From assembly GCA_000469685.2 (NCBI GenBank), contig LS997563.1, positions 865,369-929,368 of the forward strand: a DNA stretch of 64,000 nt, written 5' to 3'. A model generated the notes under the pieces. That model ran no database searches. It was not told the DNA's origin and worked only from the letters and a program-made list of their open reading frames with translations. Source of the stretch: Haemonchus contortus. Lineage: Eukaryota > Nematoda > Chromadorea > Rhabditida > Trichostrongylidae. The translations under genes were made by a program, and so were the position numbers. Below, one piece after another: positions 32,880-44,500 of the stretch (positions are counted from its first letter, which is position 1; every line of letters begins with the position of its first letter).

Positions 32880-35518
32880 GCTAATCTGGTCCGTTCGTCA
32901 CTTGCTTGCTCTTGTCAACGAGTTTTTCGTATACATATTACGTTTACCCTGTCATTTGTTGTGCTAGTTTTTATATTTCTTAGATGAAGATGAATAAAAA
33001 AGTGTTGCTTAATTTTTAAAAGTGAGGGACAGTGAGAAAAATCTAGATATTAGGTTGATTGAATAACCTTGATACGGTTTTCACTTTTTTTTATTTTTTC
33101 GTTTAACAAACAATTGGAATCAATGAGCAATATAATCAGAATAATTAGTCATCACAGTGTGCACCCACTGCGCACGTCTGCGATCCCCTTTTCCCAGAAC
33201 TGGGGAGACTGCAAGCCGATGGAGTCGGCGACAGCGACAGGGGACAAAGAGTTGTCACATGTAATAATCATAGGGGCTACATCAGGACAGTAATGAGGAT
33301 CAGGTGCGGTTCCCATCCTAGCTCCTCAATTTTTAGAAAGTAACTTTAGCTACATTTGCTTGGCCGTTTCTATGGAGGAGGTTCACTAAAGCTCATCTCG
33401 GACGTTATTTTCCGAATGGCTTCCGCGACTTTTGAATCCGAATGGCGTAAATGGAAGCGGTGCCGTGCGGCGGGAGCAGTTGATAGTAGAAGTTATACAG
33501 CATTCCCTTCGAGCCCCAGAGTTGTAGTGGTAGAGGATCCGTCCCTCATCTCACTCAGTAGTCAGGATCCAACCCTTCTCTAAACTTGCGATGCGAGTGA
33601 GAAGGAAAGATATGCATACCCGGGTACCATCCGGCAACGCGTGAGGGAGTCACCGAGTCAGCAGTTTTCGGTGATCTAGTGCGTGGAGGTGTTTAACCAT
33701 ATGGATTGAATACACCCAGCCTTGTCGCAAGACTGCGGGGAGCGGCTTCCGGACCCTCTTTACAGCGCCGAGAACGGAGGAGTTTTCCATTGCATGGGGG
33801 CGTCTCGGCCGTGGTTTCGAAGCTCGTGTCTCCTTTTGCGAAGCGAGCAGGTACTGTGTCGTGATGGTAGTAATCCCCTCTGCCAATGCGCTGTTCATGT
33901 TTTGGACTGCTACTGTCGCTTCAATGCTGCAACACCACTCATAGAACATGATGGTTCGAAGGTAGTCCTGTGACTTTGACATCATTTAAAATCAGGTAAG
34001 CCATGCGTCTTTACGAACCTTTTGCGGAGATCTATTATGTGATAGTTGTAAAAAATTATAGGCTCAATTTTCGTTTTCCCCGGAAAGGAAGGCGAAAAAA
34101 CTGAGAAAATCGAATGATTATTAAATATTCAGATTCTTCACGAGAAGAACTTTCCAATGATTTTGTTGGTCAACCGACGGTTTGCGACGGATCAATCCGT
34201 CGGTTGACCATGAACTAGTAGCAGTATTGTAGTTGTGGCGCCCTCGGTGGGGTGTAATGATAAATGAATAAATATCAGCGCTACAGTGTCGCATGAGTGT
34301 GGAGAGATGCCCGATGAATATAGCACTCTACTGCTCACTGCTTCAAACTTAGTGGTAAGTTGGTTGCCACTGTTATTCGCTCTCATGCACCTGACTTGAC
34401 CAGTCATGAAGAAGAATGAATGAATTTCAGTATAAAGCAGTTATGCATCGTTTGCGAAAACTTGCAGTCGGGCGATGTAAATCGAATTCATGCGTCTGCA
34501 ATGAATGGACGAGTAAGATGAGCCACGAGCTTGAGGGAGTCGACAGCACGAGGAGGAGTACTATCTGAGCTGAAGTCAGGTCTCACCATAACTTTTCGTG
34601 CATTCTTTTTTCATCTACCAAAAAACGGATAAGCTTAATTAGTAAAGAGCGATGGCAAGTTGCTACTATAGCCCCCTGTCATACCAGATCGCCCGACTCA
34701 CGCCGGTTTATCCTCTTTCCGTGTTGAGTTGGCCTGGTGTTTGCACTTCTTCCGAATTTGGACGCTCTGATCCAGAGAACCAGAGCTGTGGATCTGATGG
34801 TGAGGTCAAATACACACACACACACAGTCACACACTTCATGAGCGCCCCTCCCGTCACGAATGCAATCTTGCTCGAGTTATACTTTTTGAGTGACTTGAT
34901 TCGGCTATAAATCGAGTTGAAGAATTCGAAAGGTTAAGTTAGTTGTATTGGAATAAGGATTGTCCTTCATAAGTAGAGAGCTTTGACTTCTTCACGAAAG
35001 GGGAAGAGCGCTGCATGAAACGTCTTTCTGGTAGAATGATATCTAAACCCTTATTAAAAGGTAGTTAGTTGGAAGTAATATTCATTTTGAGTGATTCACA
35101 TTTGCCAGTTGGTGAAATTGTATCTGTAGCTGAGCTGTGAGTTTGCTTAGCTTCCTTGATCTGCCCTGGTTCTTAACGCTGCATTGAACGTGGCTTGCTC
35201 CGAAAACAAAAAGAACAGAAATTTTCCGGTTCAACAGAGATCTTGAGAAAATTGATCTAACACTCGTTAGAGACGTAAGCATTGTCTTAAATCATGAAGA
35301 AAGAGACTAGTTTAGCTGCATGCCACAACTTCTCTGCGCATTCTGCCCCGCTCCTTGGTGGTCGTAAATATAATAATTAAGATAAATCAGTAGGAACTGT
35401 GCTAGCAGCTGGAGGTTGAGGCTTGAGGCTTCCTCTGGAAAATTCCTCCAGTTATTCTTCTGTTGCACAAAATCAGCGTAAACATAAAACTCCCACTGTT
35501 CTCATCCATTGTTAGGTA
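32880..35518. other. Intergenic between glyoxalase and ALDH genes
   Basis: A poly(A) signal AATAAA is at 32993-32998. Segment 33130-33300 on the minus strand reads a short SPQFWEKGIADV-containing peptide that may be the tail of a DNA-transposon transposase. Segment 33300-33990 has open frames without recognisable content. An AC microsatellite (about 34812-34826) and a short hairpin (34168-34209) are present. No gene supported. Confidence 0.4.
34168..34209. repeat. Short perfect hairpin
   Basis: GGTCAACCGACGG pairs with CCGTCGGTTGACC around a 16-bp loop. The stem and right flank (GAACTAGTAGCAGTATTGTA) match, inverted, the sequence at 22745-22800, so it is a piece of a dispersed repeat. Confidence 0.65.
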
Positions 35519-38500
35519 ATGCTGCGAACTTTGCTATCGCGTGTGTCGCTACAGCTTCGAAGAGCCAGTTCTGCTCCTCCGGCCATTAGTAATGTTGAAC
35601 CAAAGTTCACCAAAGTAAGTTTGCTTGTCAAATAGAAGACGTTGTTTCTCGGAATGATTTCCTATTTGGCCCTATTCTTTTTAGCTCTTCATAAACAACG
35701 AGTGGGTTGATGCAGCTAGCGGGAAGACGTTCAAGACCTTTCATCCAGCTACCAACAAGCTGATAACGGATGTTGCTGAAGCAGATAAAGCAGATGTGGA
35801 CAAAGCCGTAAAGGTCAGGCAAATCTCGCTATGAGGCGAGAAGCGTTTCAAGCTTTGGTTGTGTGTCCCTGCATCTGAGCATGTTTATGAGTAAGATTTT
35901 CATGGCGCTCTTAAATACATTGAATAGACTGGGTGCTAAAATCCTAACACACAGCACAACAGGAACGGCAATCCATGTTAAAGCGAAGGAAAATAAGGCA
36001 AAAAGCGTTGGAAAAGCTAGTAGATACATTTGAAGTGATCACATACGTACATAGTAGAGTTGGCAGGATTAATATGCCAAGATTCACATGATCACGATTC
36101 ATATGTATGTTAGAGAGAATGTGTAAGATCAGTTAAGGTGCATTCCCCACCGAATACTCTTACGAAAAGGCTCTTTCGAAGAAAACTGGAGCGAACCCTA
36201 TCCCTAACCCGAACATCGTTTTGAACCGGGGGCTTGGTCGGAGTAGGAACAAAGAACAGAATCGGAGCTCGACTTGTATTTGCGCACAATATTTCTGAAA
36301 AGGAATGCTTGGAATTGTCTGGCAATACAAATTTGGCGCAGCGCTCTTAACGAAAGTAGCTCGACATAAGAGGGCAGTGCAATCGGAATGTACCCATGTT
36401 TGGTGATGGGTACGCTTATAACTATGAAACCTCGATCTGATTATCTTGAACTCAACCACAATCACTTCCCGGATTTCAGCTCCTGTCACCAACTGTACGC
36501 ACCAAAAACCAGCTGCCCTACATGATGTATCCTATCTGATAGTGAGCCTTGATGATGCCATTAGATAAGTTCCAAAAAGGAAGCATCTAATCAAAGAGAA
36601 CGCACCGAACGACCACTTTGGAAAAGAAGGAAAGGGCTATTCCCATCCTGCCGCGTGTATCATTTCCGAATTGGAATCTCAAAGTTCAGAAGAACAGGAG
36701 TCGAGTGAATCTCCAGTCAAATACTCACTCGACATAAACACACTGAGAAACCGATAGACACTTCCAGCGAATTATAAACATGAAACGTCTCAAGGCAATA
36801 AATGGGTTCAGCAGTAGTAAAAGGCAATAAGTGAGATAGAAGTAATAGAGAGGTATGCAAGCAAACGGTCAAACCAACGTCTCGTCTTACCACTGTTTGC
36901 GATAGGTAGCAAACCACGCTTTTGAGCTGCTTGGACGCCGTATCACTTATGGGCGTCCCTAGCTTAGAACGTCGTCTCACTATAGACGTCACGGTCGGGG
37001 TACAACAGGGATCAGCTCTGAGCCCGGTCCTCTTCCCGGTGACAATGGATATCATACCAAAAAAACTCATGGATGGCATCACTTCGAAAGCGGATAGCAG
37101 AGAAGGACTCCAGGACGGGCTGCAGAGATGGCAGAAAGTGTTGGCACAGAATGTGCTCCAGCTGAACGTGAAGAAGATCATTTTTCTCAGTTCCGCGGAA
37201 TGCCCGAGATCAATCATAGACGGGCATGGGGAAGCCATGAAAAGGGTAAACTTCCGATACCTGGGGAGTGAGCTAGCTGCCTATGTTGGCTTCAATCAGC
37301 CTTGGAGGCTTGAATCAAGGCTCTGTGGGAGAAGGGAGTCCAGCACTACCCTGTGCGACCGACACTGCTCCAGTGCCCTCAAAAGAAATGTATACAAGAC
37401 AGTAGTAAGGCCCACAATGCTTTACGGCAACCAATGCTGGTTATATGACAAGAACTATAGTAGACGATTCAATCTGCAATATGAGGATGTTGAGATGAGC
37501 CTGTGATTGGCTGCTTTCATAGTCCGCAGGCAGGCGCGCAGGCGCGCTGGCGCGCAGGCAGGCGCGCTGGCGCGCTGGCGCGCAGGCAGGCGCGCTGGCG
37601 CGCTGGCGCGCAGGCAGGGGCGCAGGCAGTGCTAGGGGGGAGGAGGGAGGCAGACAGTGTAAGGCTAACAGTCCACGCCCCTTCGAAGGTTGTTTGTTTT
37701 CAACCCCTCGAAGGGCCGTGGATGTTTGCCTCACACTGTCTGCCTCCCTCCTCCCCCCTAGCACTGCCTGCGCCCCTGCCTGCGCGCCAGCGCGCCAGCG
37801 CGCCTGCCTGCGCGCCAGCGCGCCAGCGCGCCTGCCTGCGCGCCAGCGCGCCTGCGCGCCTGCCTGCGGACTATGAAAGCAGCCATTGGGTGCGACTGGA
37901 CCGGGTGACAAAGGAAGTAGTCAGGATGGTCAGCCATGTAGTCAGCCACGTTGAACACGAAAGAGAAACGCCTTCGTTGGTATGGACCACTGAGAAGACC
38001 GGATGAACACTTCTCAAGAAAACAATGAAAGTTGTCCCACTTGTGCATCAATCAGAGATTCGATACTTAGAACAGCATTAACATCGTACATCAATGTCTG
38101 ACCCAAAAGAGTCCTGACTAGACCATCACTACTCTCACCCAGTACTCAAACTTCAGTTCTCACTTCTTGCTGATCTTTTCGCGCTAAGCTTCTTTCACAA
38201 GAATTTCCAGGTGCGCACCTGGGTGCCGGTCTACGACATCCTACTTACTACAGGGTGCGGCAAAAGTTCTGGCAATGGTAAATATGATCGTAAAAACGGT
38301 CAAATCGATCGATACATGATACTACACCAACAGCATTTATCAACAGCTATATAGATCACAAAAACAACCTAGATCTCGAAATGGCCTCCTTTTGCGCGAA
38401 TACAGGCTGAAATTCTCCTAGGAGATGCGTCGACGGCGGTACGGATGTAGTCTTCGTCGAATCCCATGCTTCAACAGGGATTGCACGTAGAGCATCCAAA

Positions 38501-41500
38501 CTTCTATGCTTAGTAGAGCAGGCTTTCGTCTTAAGAACTGACCACACGGAATGGTCCAATGGATTTGGGGCTGGACTGTTTGGGGGCCAATCGTCCGACG
38601 AGATGAGGTCTGGGAAGTGCGTTCCGCACCAGTCCTGTACCACTTCGGACTTGTGTGCTGGAGTTGAGTCCTGCTGATAAGTCCATGTCCCATTGCGACA
38701 AAGGATTTTGCCCAGGGGAGCACCTCCTTCTCCAACGCGCCATTTAAGTAGGTCTCTGCTATCAATCCTGACCCCTTTCTCCAAGAAAATCGGGGGCATC
38801 TTGCCGTCCGATGTGATTGCCCCAAAAACCATCAAGACTTGTGGTGTACAGATCGCTGAGCAATCCCTCCATGTCGGCTGGCTTCTGCAGGGGTTCCCGC
38901 CGTCATCCTAACGTTTTGGGTGTTCAGGAATTGATCTGTTGAAAACATGAAAAGGATGGTGCTGTGCCGTGCCTGCGGAAATCGCTTTAAAATCTTCTTA
39001 CATCTTTCTAGCCTAGTTTTCTTCACACGCTCAGTCAGCATGTGAGCTTTCCTGATCTTATAAGAGTAAGGTCGGAGGTGGCAGGTGACAATCCTTCCAA
39101 CAGATGGAGCAGAAATACCCACCTCAAGAGCCATTTTTTTCTCGGACCTACGAGGGTGGCGGCGGATTTTCTCTCGAATGACTTTCACGATCTCCTTTGT
39201 CGTTGCACTCTTCAGTCTTCAATTTTTGGCTTGTCCTCCATAGTTCCTGTCGTCTTGTACCTGTTGAGATTGTTGTACACGGTTCTTAACGAAATCTGGA
39301 GCTGTTTGAAGATGGCCTTTGCCGTGCATCCTGCCAGATGGAGGTGCAGGATGGAATGTATGGAAGAGGATTTGCAGTTAAGAGTGGCGCAGATCCTGTC
39401 GAGATCGAAGGCCTCATTTTTTCATAGAGAACCTGAAACAACCTTTGCCTGAACTTTTGCCTCACCCTGTATAAAGCGCTTCGTCTGTCGTTCTGTGTGT
39501 CGTTATGTACATATGTCTGTCACGAAATTCCTTAGCTCATTTTAATCTGCCTGTAAAGACCGGGTCAAGCGTGGGATTGGTGGGCCATGTCCCGAGAATC
39601 TAAAGCACACATCAGCTTTGCGGGGCCCCGCCCACAGTGGGCGTGGCGTGCATCGAAATGAGCTGTACTGAGGACCATGATTTCAAATTCAGTCACGAGA
39701 CGGTTTCAAAACTGGGATGTAAAGGTGGCGAGAGGTGTGCATTGGTAAGTCAGGTCGAGCTAGGGAGACCCACTCTCGATGGGCGGGGCGTTCTCCAAAA
39801 ATGCAATGCTTTATGAAAACATTCTGAAATTAAAACTCCTCTCCCCGCGGACCGAGAAGGACAAACTTGGTAGGAGTACAATCGACAGCATGGAAACACT
39901 TATGGTGGGTGGCAGGACCGGACTCCGCCCCCAATGGACCACCGCCTCCTGCCGCGCCGCGCGCGGCCCCTTCCCCCACCTACTTGGCACCAAAAAAATC
40001 AAAATAACAACAAAATCTGCAACTAGCGGAAAGAAAAAGAAGAATGATCATCCCAAATAGTCATCTTGCAGCATGAGTCACCGAATGCGAGCTATTGTTT
40101 TGTGATGTCGTAGACTGGGCACCCAGGTGCAGGAATTGGCACCTAGTATAAATGGCTGCTTTCATACCTCGACGTGCGTGCCGACACGCAGGTGGAAACG
40201 CAGGTACAATTTTGCGTGCGGCATACGAGCGGCTGTGCGACGGCGGCGATAGAGAGGTGTTGACAACATTGGACGCCGATGGACTACGTGCAACTGCTGT
40301 CACACACTTGGATAGCACCGCCGTTGCATAGCCGCTCGCAAGATTGTACCTGCGTTTCCACCTGCGTACCGGCACGCACGTCAAACTATGAAAGCTGCCA
40401 ATGCGTCCAGCCCGTATACCGTATCAAAGTGCTAGCTTTTCGCTGTGGAAAACACTGGCACTTTGCCAGGGGGGTTCCCACAGCCAAAAGCTTAGCAATT
40501 TGCCACGGCCGCGCCAGAGCAGATCTTGCGGCCACGCGCAAGCCGAATCTTCGTTCCTGTTCAACCTGCATAGACCGATGACGACATTCATTGGAACTGT
40601 GTTGTATGTCCTCACTTCTGAAAGATGGGTTCATACTCTTAAACACCCATTGCATTTCTGCGATACGCGGTGGATGCGGTAGCACGCCGTTTGGGCTCAA
40701 ATTCAATTCAAACACCCCTGTTATTGATTGGAAGCCATGAAATGGGAGTAGGTCGCAGCCTTCAACTTGCTAGCGGAGTTGAACGTGATGATTTGGGGAA
40801 TGAAAAGACTAAGGGAACACACAAATAACGAAAGGGAACCCAAAACTGTTTATTGGTGGTTGACTTGGGTGTGGTGCGATTCGTGCGATTCTGGGTGCGC
40901 ACGGCAAATTGCGCGACGAAATTGGGTGCGATTCGAACAACCCTGGGGCCTACCATTTGGGTCCAAATTTGGATTCGAAGTGGAGTAGATTAGTATGGTC
41001 AGCTGATCCTACTAATCCACTCTGCTTCAAGTTTATGCTCCAATAATAGGCGCAGGAGTTGTTTGAATCGTTGCGAATTTCGCCGCGCAATTTCCGGCGC
41101 GCACCCGGAATCGCACGAATCGAACGTCCCCCCCCCCCCCCCCGGTTGACTTCACTTTCTTCATCTTCCTTGATTCTGCAAAGCCCCAAACCTCTACACA
41201 ATCACAATTATTACTACTGGTTGCTACACAATTATTTCTACTAGTTGCTTCCCTGAGCTCATGTTCCCGCGTTTGCATTGCTGTTAAGCTATTAGTACTC
41301 CTCATTGTTTGGAAAAACTCGGAATCCTCGAATATTCTTACAAACAAGCTGATATTCTTTAAAGCAAAACCCATGGTTTCCCCTATCCAGACATGTTGTT
41401 TCTCTGTAGAAACTACCTACTATCTAGCTCACTGATTCAGGAGGAATTTGAACGCAGTCTTTTACTTACCTTATCCGATCTAATCAGAAAACCCTTAATT

Positions 41501-44500
41501 TCAGGCGGCTTCAGATGCGTTCCGCCTTGGCTCACCATGGCGCCGTATGGATGCTTCCCAACGCGGTGTTCTGATGAATAAATTGGCTGACTTGATGGAG
41601 CGTGACAAGGTTTACCTTGCTGTAAGTGTTTTTTTTTTGTCTGACTACATTTCCTTATGTTGGTCTTCTCATCCACTGTCATACCTCTCAAGGTACTTTC
41701 AGTCTCTGGAAACACTCGATAACGGGAAACCGTACGCTGAGTCATTTTTTGCTGATGTGACATTGGCAATCAATTGCATAAGGTAGACAATTTTCGACGA
41801 CCAATCATCGAAGTCATTTTTTGATCATTTGAGAGCGCAGTGATGCTTAGAGTTAAGCTATAAAGCGCCTCGGCGATTATACAGACATGATTGCCAAGGG
41901 AGTATGTTCTACTGATCTTTCACACATAGGTAGATGTTGACAGTCGCATATCATTAAGTCCTCATAATCCTCGACCTTGATCTTTTAAATATGTAATTGT
42001 TCAGAGCAAAATAGCATCATACAGACTCCATCTAGCACATAATCAGAAGGTCTTCTTGTGCTCCACCTTCCTTAGCATTTTAGAACGGTTAATCTTGCGG
42101 TCTTCACTGAGCCAGTAACAGATCTGTAAATTGGTATTGAATCCAAAAATTGCTTTTTAAGGTACTACGCAGGATGGGCGGACAAGAACCATGGCAAAAC
42201 CATTCCGATTGGTGGCGACCATTTTACTTACACGCGACACGAACCTGTAGGAGTGTGCGGTCAGATAATCCCTGTACGAGCATTTCATATTTATCTCTCC
42301 AATTACATGGTCGAGGTGTCTATGAACTTTGATATTCTTTTCTCTCAACCTAGCTATAGCTGACATACAACTTCAAGTGTGAACACTGGGTGACGGTCAC
42401 CTCGTGCGTCCGGCGACGCGCGCAGCAAATTTCGCGGCGGAATTCGTGGCGATTTGTACGATTCTGACGCCAATTTTCGGGCACAAACTCGAAGTAGAGT
42501 AGTTTAGTAGGGCCAGATGACCCTACTAATCTACTTCACTTCATATTTGGTTCCCAATGATAAGCACTGAAATCGTTAAAATCGTGTCGAACTTCGCCGC
42601 GCAATGTGCCGCGTCCATCCTCGGACGCACGAGGTGACACATACCCGTGAACCCTTGGTGCGAATACACTTATTGGGATTCGATTTCCACTCAGGCCACT
42701 CACTTACTCAAAAGTCAGCTCTCCTCCTTCGAGAAAAAAGTGTTCGTTATTGTGCACGTTAGTTGTGGGATCTGTGCTGCATCTGGATCATTATTATTCT
42801 TTATAGGTAGAACTCTTTCTAATTACAGTGGAACTTTCCTATCCTTATGCAAGCATGGAAACTCGGCCCAGCATTAGCAATGGGCAACGTTGTGGTTATG
42901 AAACCAGCAGAGCAAACTCCACTCACTGCACTTCATGTGGCCAGTCTTATTAAGGAGGTTTGGAAATCCTCCTGATCTTTACCTAAAATGTAACTGAGAC
43001 GTCACTGTTTTAGGCAGGATTCCCCCCAGGTGTTGTAAATCTTCTGCCAGGTTATGGGCCGACTGCCGGACACGCGATATCCAGCCATCAAGAAGTGGAT
43101 AAAGTCGCCTTCACCGGTTCTACAGAAATAGGGCGAATTGTAATGAGAGCGGCAGCGGAGAGCAATGTTAAAAAGTAACTATCGCTAATATCCTCGATTC
43201 TGTTCCGCAGACGGATAACTCGCGTGTTCGCTTACAGAGTCACTCTCGAGCTGGGTGGCAAGAGTCCTAATATAATTTTTTCTGACGCCGATCGTAAGTA
43301 ACATGGGTATTGTTAGTTTTTCTTACAGGTCGTATTTCAACGCGAAAACACGTTAAGGACAATCGGTCTTTAAAGCGCACAATCTGCCATACTTTGTTGT
43401 TCGATCAATTCTTGCCTGGAGTGGCCTCAACTTCTTGAGCATTTGTGACCTCTGGGTTTTCAGTTGATAGCGCCATCCATCTGGCTCACTTGGGCATATT
43501 CTTCAACCAAGGACAAGTGTGCTGTGCAGGATCTCGAGTTTTTGTAGAGGGCAAGGTGCGCGTCCCTCATTTTTTCGAATTCACCCGAGTTCATCTTTTT
43601 TTTATCATTTTAGTCACCATTTTCAGATTTATGACGATTTTATTGCACGCTCTAAAGAATTAGCGGAGAAGAGGAAGCTAGGTAATCCGTTCGATTTACA
43701 AACGGAGCAAGGACCTCAGGTACGGATTGTTTGATTGCAATACGCAATGGAAGTGTTTCTTGCTTTCTATTCGGTGTGATGATGCTGAATCTGTGCCAGA
43801 TAGATGAGGAACAGCTGAAAACAATTCAACGTTATGTGGAGTCTGGTAAAAAGCAAGGGGCTCAGCTGGTCACTGGTTAGTTACTTCCTTGTTTGGGAAA
43901 AGTACTTCATAAACAGTTCCCAGACTGAACTGTCTGTATCCTTAACACTAAATTTTTCCTAGGCGGAAAAAAATGGGGCGACAAAGGTTTCTTCTTTGAA
44001 CCAACCATATTTGCAAATGTCAAGGATGAAATGGTAATCGCCCAGGAAGAGGTACATTTTAGAGAATGTCTTGTTTCCTAATTGTTGTTGTATGCCGTGA
44101 AATTGAAATTCGTGTTTATATTCCCGCATACGCCATTGTATTCCGAGCGCAGCTCAAGAGCCGTTAGATATTTTGGTACTATTCCACTATTACAACCCCA
44201 GAAACTCAAAATTTTAATTTTCGATGAAACTTCGCCTATAGGTGTAATCCGATGCCCTGATGACGAATATGACCTTAATTTTTAGCGTTGGCGCCATATG
44301 GCGCCAATTTGGCGCCAAGGGTGTTCTCACCAAATTTGCTGAAAACTTGCGTTTAGGGGTTATTTGAGGTCCTGATAGCGAATATAACATCCATTTCTGT
44401 GCCCTCAAACAACGAATAAAACTTCTATTGACCCACATCGTCTCCCCCACAACCTGTATGTCTTGTCGTCGCGCCAAATAGCCTCAGCGCGTAAAATGGA

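Larger units (their letters stand above)
38235..39930 (+). repeat. Dispersed repeat DR1 split by a mariner
   Basis: Left piece GACATCCTACTTACTA ends at 38250. The right piece resumes TATAAAGCGCTTCGTCTGTC at 39470 and runs through CACGAAATTCCTTAGCTC, GGTGTGCATTGGTAAG, GATGGGCGGGGCGTTCTCC and AACACTTATGGTGGGTGG. Removing the mariner and one TA restores ACTTACTATAAAGCGC, the order found at 15172 (ACTTACTATGAAGCGC). Confidence 0.8.

Noticed and set aside
33650..33985. A 111-codon minus frame
   Set aside because: No recognisable motif; a + frame of 83 codons overlaps it; no poly(A) signal or splice site supports it.
37441..38006. Long frames inside the GGCGCGCTGG palindrome (up to 167 codons)
   Set aside because: Ala/Arg/Gln-rich reading is forced by the GC-rich repeat units of the hairpin; frames exist symmetrically on both strands and are not proteins.
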